A stretch of DNA of 64,000 nt. Source: Euglena gracilis (taxonomy: Eukaryota; Euglenida; Euglenophyceae; Euglenales). The notes beneath the pieces were generated by a model that saw only the letters and a program-made list of their open reading frames with translations, did not search any database and was not told where the DNA came from. Shown one piece after another: positions 1 through 10,545 of the stretch. The position numbers and the translations under genes were made by a program. Where the stretch lies: assembly GCA_039621445.1 (NCBI GenBank), contig CP154954.1:51129847-51193846 (forward strand), written 5' to 3'. Position 1 is the first letter of the stretch, and each line of letters opens with the position of its first letter.

Positions 1-2
1 CC

Positions 3-383
3 GATGGCTCTTCGCCCCCTGGCCGCATCGGCTGGGGCGCGCTTGTCGCCGACCTCTCCGGGCGTGTGTTGGGAACCACCTGTGGCGGTGCTGTTGTGGA
101 CATCTCCACCTCCTGGGCTGCAGAGTGGTGTGGCCGGCTGGCCGCAGTGCGCCTAGCTGATGTGCTGCGGATCCCCTCAGCCTGCCGGCGGTGGTCCATT
201 GCTGACAACGTGGCCGCCACCGTTGGCTTGGATGGTGGTCGTCCATCAGCGGCTCCTGTGATCGACCTCATCCGGCTCGCCTACGCAGCTGCACTGGCTG
301 GAAGCCGACTGCAAGAGTGCTTCATCCCGGCCCAGCACGACACCGGTTGGGGGCCAGGGTGGTCCATGTGCCAAACGGTTTTC
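3..383 (+). CDS. RNase H domain exon, retroelement-type (5' truncated by window)
   Basis: The reading frame is open from the first bases and encodes an RNase H fold of the kind attached to reverse transcriptases. Visible catalytic positions: Asp in DGSSPPGRIGWG (nt 3-5), Glu in WAAEW (nt 123-125), Asp in SIADN (nt 204-206) and His in PAQHDTG (nt 336-338). The last conserved Asp (usual pattern N..ADELA) is missing here but appears after splicing in the exon near 1024 (CDELAAAG). The exon ends at a GT at 378 (gttttc) or 384 (gtgggt); both leave phase 0. The reverse transcriptase itself would lie left of the window. Degradation of the RNA strand in RNA-DNA hybrids is the family role. It could be a non-LTR retrotransposon remnant or a domesticated gene; the sequence does not decide. 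Confidence 0.72.
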
Positions 384-829
384 GTGGGTGTACCTCCCCC
401 CCCCTTTCTTTTTTTTTTCTCCTCCCCTTCGGGCAAGCAACGCTTTAAAGAACTCAACCTTAAAGGACACAACTTAAAGGACAATATTAATATTCATACT
501 CATATTAATATTACCTACTGTAGGAAATACATTTGAGCTGAAAACAGACATATTGGTATTACCTTGCTCTCCAGGAGATGCATGCACATAGCATTTCAAT
601 CCATGAACATAGTCTGTGTGACCTGATAGGCCAGTAACAGCCACCAGATAAGCCAGTGTTTTAACCTCGTACGCCAGTACGGTTCTGGTCTTGAGTTGGC
701 AGCACGACCATCAGCTGCTGTTTTTTTTTAACTCAGTTATTTTTTTTTGTTTATAATATTTTTTCTATTTCATTTCGTTGATTTTGTTGGTTTTATTTAT
801 TTATTATTTTTTCCCCCCCTTTCTCCCAG

Positions 830-870
830 TTCAACCAGCTATTTGAAGCTGTCAACAAGGCAGAAAGCGC
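830..870 (+). CDS. Short exon joining the RNase H domain
   Basis: A 41 bp segment follows a pyrimidine-rich tract and CCCAG and ends before GTGTGT. In the frame of the preceding exon it reads FNQLFEAVNKAES, matching the Asn-containing helix that comes before the last Asp of RNase H domains. The flanking stretches 384-829 and 871-1007 are T-rich homopolymeric DNA, which I read as introns. The donor after 870 is ambiguous by two bases (gtgtgt repeat). Confidence 0.5.
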
Positions 871-1007
871 GTGTGTTTTTTTTTGTTTGTTTTTTTTTTT
901 TTTATTTTTATTTATTTATATTTATTTATTTATTTCTTTTACCCTGCTTCCTTTTTCCTTTCTCCCTCTTCGTTTCATTGGGCCGCCTTGCTGGAATCAT
1001 GTTGTAG

Positions 1008-1948
1008 CCGCCTTGCAGGCCAGGTGCGATGAGCTGGCTGCAGCAGGTGCTCGCACTGCCGGTGCGGGCTGTGTCCCGTTCCTGGACCTTGCCAACGATA
1101 CCGTCCTGCTGTTTCGGCACGGCTCCCTGGTCCTGAGCGTCCCGGCCACGCTTGATGTTATTTACAACGAGGCCCACCAGCCACCTGTGGAGGCCCTCCC
1201 TCGACGTCCTACCTCCGTCTCGGCCTACCGCGACTGGGCAAACATCGTCGAATCCAACATCCTGACGCCCAGTGCTCTGCGCCTCGCGGCCCTGATCCGA
1301 GCAGCACCTCTCTTTGCCGTCACCGAGAGCCAGGCTTTCCACTGTCTTGTCTGTGGTGTTCCTTGCTCAGGCTGGGGTATACACCTCCTGGATGACTGTC
1401 CGCTGCTGGCCGTCGCCCTCTGCCATGCATTCTCTCGGCTGTCTCGCTGTCTACTCGACCTGGGCTTCGTCGTGTCCTGGCGTTCCGCAACCACTTTCCT
1501 CGCCTGCCGCCATGGTCAACTGCCCTGCTGCTGGCATCTCGTTCCTGACCCAGACAGCCATGACTCCACGGACGCCATCGTCACCTGGTCCGGCCTGATC
1601 TGGCTGCCGATGGGCCTCTGGTTGCCCTTCGATGACCGCTGCCGCTGTTCCAGCACTTTCCTCTCCGCCCTCGACCAGTTCATCTCGGCCGACACGCCGC
1701 TGCGATGGGATTTGCTGCAGTACACGTCGTTTTCTCTATTGGAACAGCCCTCAAACATGCCTTCAAAATTTGCCCGCACAATCCCAAATGTTTATTCCAA
1801 ACAATGCACCTGCATATCTCTCAACTGCCAGTCATTCCCTCACACACACAATTTTTTTTTCCTCCTTCCTTTTTTCATTTTTCTTTTTCTTTTTCCACTT
1901 CTGATGAAAGACTGTTTCTCATTTCCTGTATCTCAGACTGGTTTCTGA
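1008..1948 (+). CDS. RNase H C-terminal exon with CCHC zinc motif
   Basis: The frame begins at an acceptor in 1007-1023 (TAG, CAG or CCAG possible; the last fits the phase of the 830-870 exon). It opens with CDELAAAGARTAG, supplying the final RNase H Asp. A zinc-type motif follows, C-x2-C-x9-H-x4-C (around nt 1337-1400, CLVCGVPC ... HLLDDC), as found downstream of RNase H in several non-LTR retrotransposon clades. The coding-like part (GC-rich, codon-biased) runs to about 1780; beyond that the frame enters T-rich sequence up to the stop at 1946-1948, so the exon probably ends earlier. The 3' end is uncertain. Confidence 0.6.
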
Positions 1949-2216
1949 TTCTCATTTTTTTTTAAAAAAAAATCTCTTTACAGGCAGTCATTCGCACACA
2001 CACCAGAATATATATACATACATTTACACATTCTCTCGTCAAAGGAGAGCCTAGTTTTCTTTCTTTAATCTGCTCGTTTATTATATCCTTTTAGGCTCAT
2101 TGAGTCTTTACCATTTAATTCTTCTTACCTTGTTAGTATATTGTTATTCTTATTATTATGTGTTTACCTTTCTTTAATTATTTATTTATTTTTTTTTGAA
2201 TTCTCCAATGTCACAG

Positions 2217-2881
2217 TCAAAGAACACTTCTATGGCACTCTTACACTCGGATTTCCCCACTTTTTCCCCACCCTCTTGAAAGGCTGGACTACCCTCTGTG
2301 AAAGCATGCCCCTTACACCCCTGCCGCCCCCCGCCCTCCTGATCACAGCCACCGCCCTCCGGCATCTGTTGCAGCTGCCCTCCACCGCCGTGGTTGGTCC
2401 GTGGGCAACTTCGGTCGGCTGCCTGCGCCCCCGGCCCTTGACAGACCCCCTCCACCGCCCCAGTATCATCCTCAGCTGCGGAGAGCTCCTCCATGGTCTC
2501 TCCCCCACCCCCATCAGCCTCCTCCACGACCATCCCGGGACCATTCCAGCCGCCTTGCAGTTGCTGCACCTCCCCCTACGCTTGTGTCTCACCGGTCCTG
2601 TCGCTGCCCTTCCTGCCGTCCTCCGTCGCTTCCTGGATGTCCTGCTGCCTCCCCCTGACGAGTACCTGAACCTCGAACCCTGGTTTTCATCTTCATCCTC
2701 ATCCACTGAGGCCCTGACACCCCACCTACCGCTGCCTCCTGGGCCCTCGCCCCTCTCTGGAGATTCTCAGCAGCCCCCGACAGCCTCCCCACCTCCCTCC
2801 TCAGTCTCCACGGCGTCCATCATCGACCCAGATGACCTCGATGGGTTCCCCGATAACACCGACTTGGTCGAGCTGAGTTGA
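2217..2881 (+). CDS. Probable last exon of the RNase H-containing protein
   Basis: After a T-rich stretch and TCACAG an open frame runs to TGA at 2879-2881. It is rich in Pro, Leu and Ser (for example LPPPALLITATALRHLL) with an acidic end (DPDDLDGFPDNTDLVELS). Codon use and GC content match the 1008-1780 exon, so I infer the same protein. No domain is recognised. The acceptor phase (needs one base from the previous exon) could not be matched to a specific donor. Confidence 0.4.
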
Positions 2882-3217
2882 GCGAATAGACAGACCAGCT
2901 CCCCGTTTCAATTTATTTCCATCCGAAGTTTTCTTTCAGGGGGGGGTTTAAAAGTTGGCAGTTGACTCAGAAGCACAGAGTGGGTAGTTTGCTGTAGTTC
3001 GCCGACTAGTCGGCCAACTGGCTCCCCCCCCCCCCCGTGCCTCACCGACTAGCTGCCGACTAGGCCAACCGACCAATTGGCGTCGTCGGTCGGCCAACCA
3101 ATTGGCCAGTCAGCCGACTAGTCGGCCGACTAGCCAGCCCCCCCTTCCAGCCTGCCACCAAATAGTTGAAAGGTCAATCGACCAGCTGAAGGGTCGGTGA
3201 CTGATGCGTGAAAAAGT
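2882..3217. other. Palindromic low-complexity region
   Basis: No gene. Short palindromes built on CCGACTAGTCGG and GGCCAACTGG alternate with C and G runs (3003-3140). Confidence 0.6.
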
Positions 3218-3378
3218 GGTGCCTGCAGGGGACCAGCTACCCCAAAGAGGCGCCCAACTAGGGTTAATACACATTGGGGGACCCTCGCTCGGCGCCTTCG
3301 GCGCCTCGCTCGGGTCCCCCAATGTTTTTAACCCTAGTTGGGCGCCTCTTTGGGTTCGCTGGGTCCCCTGCAGACACC
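3218..3378. repeat. Long imperfect hairpin (about 80 bp arms)
   Basis: The left arm begins GGTGCCTGCAGGGGACC and the right arm ends with its complement GGTCCCCTGCAGACACC. Inner arms share CCCAAAGAGGCGCCCAACTA and AGGGTTAA and meet at a GGCGCC centre near 3293. The form is that of a MITE or foldback element. Flanking duplication is not clear. Confidence 0.7.
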
Positions 3379-4560
3379 AATTTAACGACGTTGAGGGGAT
3401 GGGGTGGGACAGTTAGGGATGGAAACTTGACCCTAACCCTACTCCTTTAAATAACGTCATCAACTTTTCAAGTTCTGAATTGCAGCGGCCTTCGGCCGCT
3501 GCGCGGCCTTCGGCCTTCGGCCAGGCGGCCTTCGGGGCGGATGGCGGTAGACTGGGGGGGGGGGTAGTCGGTCGACTAATGGTCGGTAGCTAGTTGGGGA
3601 GGGTGGGGGAGCGGGGTGGGGGGGGTGTTGGGTAGTTGGCCGACTGGTTGGTCAGAATTGCAGCAGCCTTCGGCTGTTGCGGTGGCCCTTGGCCGCTGCG
3701 CGGCCTTCGACCAGGAGGCCTTCGTGGCGCATGGCAGTAGACTGGGGGGTGGGGGGGGGGGGGCGGCGGCCGACTAATGGTGGGTAGCTAGTTGGTGAGG
3801 CGGGGGGGGTAGGGTATTTGGTAGTCTGACTACCCACTCTAATGTACTAACGGGTCAGTACCGCCGACATTTAAGTCCCCCTGAAGAAAATCCCATGCAA
3901 ACAGGTCGGTGGCTGGTCGGTGGTCATAAACATCGTCTGTGGCGGGCCCAAATCACCCGGAAATGGTCCGGATGGGTCCAAATAAGTGTCTTACACCAAA
4001 ATAAACACCCCCAGATGGAAATCTTTGGACGGTGGGGGGTCGGTGGACCCTTGATGGGGGCCCGGAGGGGTAAAAAAACAATGATGAAACAGGGAATACA
4101 TGAAAATCCTTTAGAAATGCAAGCATTCTGCATCACGAGAGGCAGGAAACTCCTCCCTCCATCCCCATCCGAACGTCAAAATCCCGTCTGAGTTGGCAAC
4201 ATACTCGGGGGATAAGTTGTTTTTGTGGCTCACTTTTTTCATAGGCGGGGGGGGCTCCGCCCCCCCCCCCCGCACCCCCCCCTCAAATAACAAAATCCCC
4301 TCTATGTTGGCAACGTACTTGAAGGGCTAAATCCTTTTTGTACAAAATTTTGCAATTATATTGAAAATCCGATGGGGAGAGGTGTTCTTTTGCCAAAAGT
4401 GGCCCAAAATGGGCAATTTCCCCCCACGTTTTTGCATATTCACCCCCGATTGGGGGGTTCTGGAGCCATTTAAGTGGGTTTTGACTGGTTTTGGGGTGAT
4501 TTGGACAAAAAAAATTTCAGGGGGGGGGCTTAAATTTCCAGAAAGGGGGGGGGGGAGTGC
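3379..4560. other. Repeat mosaic without genes
   Basis: This holds GGCCTTCGGCC palindromes (3485-3540, 3660-3720), C/G runs and short fragments shared with other parts of the window. The 3430 segment, CCCTAACCCTACTCCTTTAA, recurs in diverged form near 9395. Open frames here are by-products of low complexity. Confidence 0.6.
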
Positions 4561-4570
4561 ACAAAAATGG

Positions 4571-4690
4571 AGGCCGGGCCGCCCAGGTCGGCCCGACCTC
4601 CCCAGGTCGATAAGGTCGGGCCGACCATTGGTCGGGCCGACCATGGTCGGGCCGACCTCCTGGTCGGGCCGACCAGGTCGGCCCGACCTC
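4571..4690. repeat. Cluster of GGTCGGGCCGACC palindromes
   Basis: About nine overlapping copies or half-copies of the palindrome GGTCGGGCCGACC. The same word clusters at 5175-5262 and 10861-10962, each time beside a C/G-run-capped segment containing CTTAAATTTCCAAAA, which suggests one repeat family present three times. Confidence 0.75.
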
Positions 4691-4718
4691 CACAGCGACC
4701 ACCTCCAGAATTCCGCTC

Positions 4719-4753
<35 letters not shown>

Positions 4754-5174
4754 GTCCCGCGCCGGAGGCGCTGGGTATACCTTTTCGGCGCGAAGCGCCG
4801 AAATTTTTTGGAAATTGCCTTTAACGGGCCCGATTTTGGGGGGGTCCCCGCCCCCCCCCCCGGGGGGGGGTCCCGCGCCACCCTGGGTGGGTGGGGGGGG
4901 ACCCCCCCCTCCCCCCCCGGGGGTCTTAAAAAGAAGCCTGATCACTGTCTCTTGCCACCGTTGGGCGGTTTAAATGTCGAAATTGTGGTGGATTGTGCCA
5001 TGATGTCAAAAATTACCACATTTTTTGTCACATTCAATGCCATCGTTCAAAAAAAGCGCTACCGTCTTGCCGCCCTTCGGGCGGCGAAAAAAGAATGGTT
5101 ACATTAGGCATTTGTCAAGGATCTCGGCCCCGGGCGGATTCCTGTGGGTGCTCATCCTGGGGGTGATGCCGACC

Positions 5175-5262
5175 TGGTCGGCCCGACCACCTGGTCGGCC
5201 CGACCATGGTCGGGCCGACCAGGTCGATAACCACCCCCGGGGGTGATACCGACCAGGTTGGT
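5175..5262. repeat. Second cluster of GGTCGGGCCGACC palindromes
   Basis: Same palindromic word as the cluster at 4571, followed by inverted copies of GGTATCACCCCCAG-type sequence and a C-run-flanked TTAAGC segment at 5300. Confidence 0.7.
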
Positions 5263-5339
5263 ATCACCCCCAGAAATCTGCATTCCCCCCCCCCTTTGGA
5301 AATTTAAGCCCCCCCCCCCGGGTTTCCAAAAGACGAGAT

Positions 5340-5450
5340 CAACATGCACCCGAAAAGGGGTTGGCAGACAAAAGGGGTTTATTTTGTTAATGAAAGGGAT
5401 AGGGTTAGGTCGACTTGCACCCGAAAAGGGGTTGGCAGATAAAAGGGGCT
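5340..5450 (+). repeat. Isolated copy of the 71 bp minisatellite
   Basis: One unit plus a partial: CACCCGAAAAGGGGTTGGCA, a TTATTTTGTTAATGAAAGGG segment and the telomere-like core GGGATAGGGTTAGGTCGAC. The full arrays are at 8600-9018 and 9965-10545. Confidence 0.8.
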
Positions 5451-5469
5451 CCGAGCGGAAAATTGGCCA

Positions 5470-6130
5470 TGGAACTTTTGGTGGTTGCTAGCGACCGGTC
5501 GCTAGCGACCATGGTCGCTACAGTCCCTCACCGTAAATTGTCCCCCCCCCGAAAATTTCCCCCCCCCCTGAAATTTCGGAATTTTCGTGGATTTGCAAAA
5601 GGCTCCGAAACGGTCGAAAATTTTCCCCCCCCCTTCAGCCCCAGAGGAACGGCAAAGGCAGGTGGGTGGGGACTTTTTTTTATACATGCAAGGGCAGCAC
5701 AGCTTCACCACTTGCATGGCCCCCGGGTCGAGGACTTGGCATCTTTTATTTTTTTTGTCCATTGAACCCTCAACGCATATTCTTGCAATACCCAAGCCTT
5801 GAAGCCATTGGTGGCAGAGCAATAAGACCCACCTCCCTGAAAAGAGGTGTTTGGGAATATATCATAACAACCACACAACATACGGCAAATGAATTCCGAA
5901 TGCCGGTAGGCTTCATGGCTTTAAAGAAAAGAAGACACTAGGGAGGGACAGGGCTAAGTGTCCGAAACGGCCGAAAATTTTCCCCCCCCTGGTAAAGAGC
6001 CCAAAAAACCCTCCCTAGGGGGGGGAAAATTTACGGCTAGGGACTGTAGCGACCGAATTCTGGCGACCGGTCGCTAGCGACCGTTGGTGGTCGGAGCGAC
6101 CGGTCGCTAGCGACCACCAATAATTCGACC
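5470..6130. repeat. Region bounded by GGTCGCTAGCGACC palindrome clusters
   Basis: Clusters of the palindrome GGTCGCTAGCGACC lie at 5485-5525 and 6062-6118 in opposite context. Between them are inverted segments (GAAAATTTTCCCCCC on one side, its complement near 6010) and non-coding unique sequence. It looks like an inverted-repeat element of about 650 bp. The same cluster with the same ATTTT-C-run neighbour recurs at 8459-8575, 13030-13100 and 14662-14760. Confidence 0.55.
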
Positions 6131-7139
6131 CCCCCCCCTCAGAAGATTTTTAAGCCCCCCCCCCATGCGAAGGAAAAATTTCCCTCAGAGAAAAACATGA
6201 AATTTTACATCAAAAATTCCTTTTTCTGCTTTTAGGATCTTGCACGAAATCAGACAATGTTTACGTTACTTTGTCAAGAGGGTACGGGGGTCCGGGGGGG
6301 GGGGGCGACGGCGGGGGGGGGGGGGTGGCATTACCCTCACCCCCTCAGAGTGGCATGGCATTTTTTGTCAAATTTGCTTTACCCCCCCTCAAAGTGGCCA
6401 CTTTCGTTTGGTGCCAAAGCCCAAAAAAATTTTGGCGCCCTATGGGTGGGTTACCCCACGGAAGGAATTTTTTTATGGGAAGGTGGGGGGGTGCGGGGGG
6501 GGGCAGCCCCCCCCCGCTAGACGACCAAGGGCGCCGAAGGCGCCTTAGGACGGTTGTGTTTACGGTGCGTGTGGCATTACATGCGCGCATGGCCCTGGGT
6601 CGGTACCCCCCGGAAGGGATTTTGTTATTGGAGGGCGGGGGGGGGGGGGGGGGGGGGGGGGCGGCCCCCCCCCCGCTGGACGACCAAGGGCGCCGAAGGC
6701 GCCTCAGGACGGTTTTGTTTACGGTGCGCGTGGCATTACATACGCGCATGGCCCTGTGTCGGTTACGCCCCGGAAGGGATTTTGTTATGGGTGGGCGGGG
6801 GGGGTGCGGGGGGGGGGGGGGCGGCAGCCCCCCCCCCCTCGCTAGACGACCAAGGGCGCCGAAGGCGCCTTAGGACGGTTGTGTTTACGGTGCGCGTGGC
6901 ATTACATGCGTGCATGGCCCTGGGTCGGTTACCCCCCGGAAGGGATTTTGTTATTGGAGGGCGCGGGGGGTGCGGGGGGCGGCAGCCCCCCCCCCCCCCC
7001 GCTAGACGACCAAGGGCGCAGAAGGCGCCTTAGGCCGGTTTTGTTTACGGTGCGCGTGGCATTACATGCGCGCATGGCCCTGGGTCGGTTACCCCCCGGA
7101 AGGGATTTTGTTATTGGAGGGCGGGGGGGAGGGGGTGGG

Positions 7140-7310
7140 CAGGGCTGAGGCATTGTTTTAAAACAAGTGTTTTTAAACAAGTTTTTTTTTTATTTGCAGT
7201 GTTTTATTTAAAAAAACGCTCTTTTTTGGAACATATAACTTGTTTTAAATCGTTTGTATTTCCTGAAAGTTTTTTTGGTTTGTTTTAAAACAAAAAAAAC
7301 GTCAGCCCTG
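7140..7310. mobile_element. 171 bp hAT-like MITE in the ~160 bp array
   Basis: Ends are CAGGGCTGAGG and, inverted, CAGGGCTGACG. The interior is AT-rich with GTTTTAAAAC near both ends. The right flank is GGTGCGGG and the left GGGGTGGG (6 of 8 match). CAGGG termini and an 8 bp duplication are hAT hallmarks. It sits at the same point of the array unit as the element at 7646, so array duplication may have copied it. Confidence 0.65.
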
Positions 7311-7645
7311 GGTGCGGGGGGGGGGCGGCAGCCCCCCCCCCCCCCTAGACGACAAAGGGCGCCGAAGGCGCCTTAGGACGGTTGTGTTTACGGTGCGCGT
7401 GGCATTACATGCGCGCATGGCCCTGGGTCGGTTACCACCCGGAAGGGATTTTGTTATTGGAGGGCGGGGGGGGGGGTTGCGGGGGGGCGGCAGCCCCCCC
7501 CCCCCCGCTTGGCGACCAAGGGCGCCGAAGGCGCCTTAGGGCGGTTTTGTTTACGGTGCGCGTGGCATTACATGCGCGCATGGCCCTGGGTCGGTTACCC
7601 CCCGGAAGGGATTTTGTTATTGGAGGGCGGGGGGGGGGGTGCGGG

Positions 7646-8057
7646 CAGGGCTGAGGCATTGTTTTAAAACAAGTGTTTTTAACACCTCCCCCCCCCCCAA
7701 TTCCCCCCCCCCCCCTAATTGACCGATCGCCCCGGGGAAAAATTTTTCGACCCCCCCCCTAATTGACTACCCGGGGGGATTCCGTGCTGAAGCACCCCCT
7801 AATTGATGGTACCCTCCCCCTAATTGACCAACCCCCCCCTAATTGAACCCCCCCCCTAATTGACCAAAAGGGGGGTCCCGTGGAGAGGTCCCACCGTCAA
7901 TTAGGGGGGGGGGAGGTGGTAAACAAGTTTTTTTCCTATTTGCAGTGTTTTATTTAAAAAAAACGCTCTTTTTTGAAACAAAAAACCGTTTTTAAACCGT
8001 TTTTTATTCCTGAAAGTTTTTTTGCTTTGTTTTAAAACAAAAAAAACGTCGCCCGTG
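7646..8057. mobile_element. Second copy of the same MITE, carrying a nested insertion
   Basis: The left end CAGGGCTGAGGC matches the element at 7140; the right end is diverged (GTCGCCCGTG). It is flanked by perfect 8 bp direct repeats GGTGCGGG at 7638-7645 and 8058-8065. Relative to the 171 bp copy, about 240 bp are inserted at 7682-7920. Confidence 0.7.
7682..7920. mobile_element. Nested inverted-repeat element with C-run termini
   Basis: Inserted in the element 7646-8057 between GTTTTTAA and AAACAAG. Termini are ACCTCCCC...AATT and the inverse AATTAGGGG...GAGGT. The interior repeats CCCCCTAATTGAC several times in both orientations. The target duplication looks like 3-4 bp (AAC/AAAC). Confidence 0.6.
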
Positions 8058-8599
8058 GGTGCGGGGGGGGGGGGCGGTATCCCCCCCCCCCCCGCTAGAC
8101 GACCAAGGGCGCCGAAGGCGCCTTAGGACGGTTTTGTTTACGGTGCGCGTGGCATTACATGCGCGCATGGCCCTGGGTCGGTTACCCCCGGAAGGGATTT
8201 TGTTGGGGGGGTGCTGGGGGGGGGGGTGGGGCGGCACCCCCCCCCCCCCCCCCCCCGCACCCCCCCCGCACCACCCCCGCACCACCCCCCCCCCCGCGCT
8301 AGACGACCAAAGGCGCCTTAGGACTGCGCGTGGCATTACATCCGTGCCTGGCCCTGGTAGCATCGTTTTGCAGTACAACTTGGGGATTTTGCAAGAAAAT
8401 CCTATGGGGGGGGGGCTTAAAAATTTTCTGAAGGGGGGGGGTGCTCGAAATATTGGTGGTAGCGACCGGTCGCTAGCGACCGGTCGCTCCGACCACCAAT
8501 GGTCGCTAGGCCATGACCAACGGTCGCTAGCGACCGGTCGCTAGCGACCGGTCACTAGCGACCACCAAAAGTTCCATGGCCAATAATCCGCAATGAGCC

Positions 8600-9018
8600 G
8601 ATAAAAGGGGTTGGCAGATAAAAGGGGTTTATTTTGTTAATGAAAGGGATAGGGTTAGGTCGACTTGCACCCGAGAAGGGGTTGGCAGAAAAATGGGGTT
8701 TATTTTGTTAATGAAAGGGATAGGGTTAGGTCGACTTGCACCCGAAAAGGGGTTGGCAGATAAAAGGGGTTGCTTTTGTTAATGAAAGGGATAGGGTTAG
8801 GTCGATTTGCACCCGAGAAGGGGTTGGCAGATAAAAGGCAGATAAAAGGGGTTGATTTTGTTAATGAAAGGGATAGGATTAGGTCGACTTGCACCGAAAA
8901 GGGGTTGGCAGAAAAAAAGGGGTTGGCAGATAAAAGGGGTTTATTTTGTTAATGAAAGGGATAGGGTTACGTCGACTTGTACCCGAGAAGGGGTTGGCAG
9001 ATAAAAGGGGTTGGCAGG
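8600..9018 (+). repeat. 71 bp minisatellite array (5 units)
   Basis: Units contain TTGGCAGATAAAAGGGGTT, TTTTGTTAATGAAAGGGATA and GGGTTAGGTCGACTTGCACC. Short expansions duplicate the GGCAGATAAAAGG part. The array is followed by four copies of TAACCGCGGTG (9028-9072), which also precede the next array (9908-9950). Confidence 0.88.
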
Positions 9019-9964
9019 AGGAGCCCAGATAACCGCGGTGTAACCGCGGTGTAACTGCGGTGTAACCGCGGTGAGAACAAGAACAAGAGGGGTGTACCCC
9101 TCGCAATCCCCGCGACCCCCACATGGAGGGTTTCCGCATCCCAGTAGGAGCCAAAAAATGGCACCTAATTAGGAATTAGCACCCAAATTAGGAATCAAAA
9201 TTGCCCAAATGTGTGATAAATTCCTAATTGGATCTATTTTTGGACACAAAAGTTCTAAAAGTAGGTCACATCTGACGTTGTGTGTGAGGTCACACAGGTC
9301 ACACGTGACCCGTCAAAACTGCCACGTCCCCCCCCCCCGACCCCCCCCCCCGCGACGTTCAGCGAGAAGGGTTAAACTGTTTGCAAGAACCTTAACCCTA
9401 ACTCGACTCCTTCAAATAACCTCATAATGACCCGTTTCTGGCCTCAAGAGAACTGACTTGGCGTTTTTAGAAGTGGGTCATTTAGCAAAGGAGTAAACCC
9501 CCCCAAATAACACCCCCCCCAAATAGCATCCCCCAAATAACCCCCCCCTCTGGGGCTGATTTTGAGCGCCAAAATAACACCCCCCTGTTTTCCTTTGGTT
9601 TTCCATGTGTCAAATACCACACACACCCAAATAACACCCCCCCCCCCTTAGGGTGGTGACTGAAATTTCCGGCACTTGAAATTTCACCGAATTTCACGAT
9701 TTTTTACTTATCTTTCCGACCACTTTTCACCAATGTCACCACCCTACCCCCCCTGGGGCCCCAGCTCATCCAAAATGAACACACCGGGGGGGGGGGGTTA
9801 TTTGGGGGTTACCGTTTTTTCGGGTGGTCTTACTTTGGGGGGATTTCCCATTTTCCCGACGCCCCCGAAACTCTGCCTCCACCACCTTGCAAGGCACCTT
9901 GCCCACGTAACCGCGGTGTAACCGCGGTGTAACCGCGGTGATAACCGCGGTGTGGGCTCCTCCG
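9019..9964. other. Spacer between minisatellite arrays
   Basis: No gene. It holds two TAACCGCGGTG clusters, a unique segment near 9150-9300 with TGTGTGAGGTCACACAGGTC palindromes, and C-run segments with AAATAACACCCCC (9495-9640) and its inverse (9780-9810), together an inverted-repeat element about 330 bp long. Confidence 0.5.
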
Positions 9965-10545
9965 CAGATAAAAGGGGTTGATTTTGTTAATGAAAGGGAT
10001 AGGGTTTGGTCGACTTGCACCCGAGAAGGGGTTGGCAGATAAAAGGGGTTTATTTTGTTAATGAAAGGGATAGGGTTAGGTCGACTTGCACCCGAAAAGG
10101 GGTTGGTAGATAAAAGGGGTTGGCAGATAAAAGGGGTTTATTTTGTTAATGAAAGGGATAGGGTTAGGTCGACTTGCACCCGAGAAGGGGTTGGCAGATA
10201 AAAGGGGTTGGCAGATAAAAGGGGTTGGCAGATAAAAGGGGTTGATTTTGTTAATGAAAGGGATAGGGTTAGGTCGACTTGCACCCGAAAAGGGGTTGGC
10301 AGATAAAAGGGGTTTATTTTGTTAATGAAAGGGATAGGGTTAGGTCGACTTGCACCCGAAAAGGGGTTGGCAGATAAAAGGGGTTTATTTTGTTAATGAA
10401 AGGGATAGGGTTAGGTCGACTTGCACCCGAGAAGGGGTTGGCAGATAAAAGGGGTTGGCAGATAAAAGGGGTTGATTTTGTTAATGAAAGGGATAGGGTT
10501 AGGTCGACTTGCACCCGAGAAGGGGTTGGCAGATAAAAGGGGTTT
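9965..10545 (+). repeat. 71 bp minisatellite array (7 units)
   Basis: Core GGGATAGGGTTAGGTCGAC is repeated at about 9990, 10068, 10156, 10260, 10331, 10402 and 10491. Exact 71 bp spacing is seen at 10298-10369-10440. The reverse frame gives MQVDLTLSLSLTKSTPF repeatedly, a by-product of the 71 bp unit. Confidence 0.9.

Larger units (their letters stand above)
6500..8340 (+). repeat. ~160 bp tandem array, GC-rich, interrupted twice
   Basis: Units begin near GCTAGACGACCAAGGGCGCC (6516, 6675, 6841, 7001, then about 7345, 7507, 8094 and 8300). Each contains GGCGCCGAAGGCGCC, TTTACGGTGCGCGTGGCATT and GGAAGGGATTTTGTTATTGG and ends in a long G run followed by a C run. Unit spacing is 159-166 bp, varying mainly in G/C run length. 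Degenerate single units occur at 12330-12470 and 12885-12950. Frames through it give repeated peptides such as RVALHARMALGR but have no other coding sign. Confidence 0.85.

Noticed and set aside
2230-2706. Minus-strand frames opposite the Pro-rich exon
   Set aside because: Arg/Gly-rich shadow of a GC-rich coding segment on the plus strand.
4361-5107. 248-codon frame through the C/G-run region
   Set aside because: Composition follows homopolymer runs and GGTCGGGCCGACC palindromes; no domain.
6240-7650. Overlapping open frames with RLRTVVFTVRVALHARMALG
   Set aside because: Repeated translation of the ~160 bp GC-rich array; frames change at each G/C run.
8600-10545. Possible CRISPR-like array (71 bp repeats)
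   Set aside because: Units are contiguous without unique spacers and the DNA is eukaryotic; it is a minisatellite.
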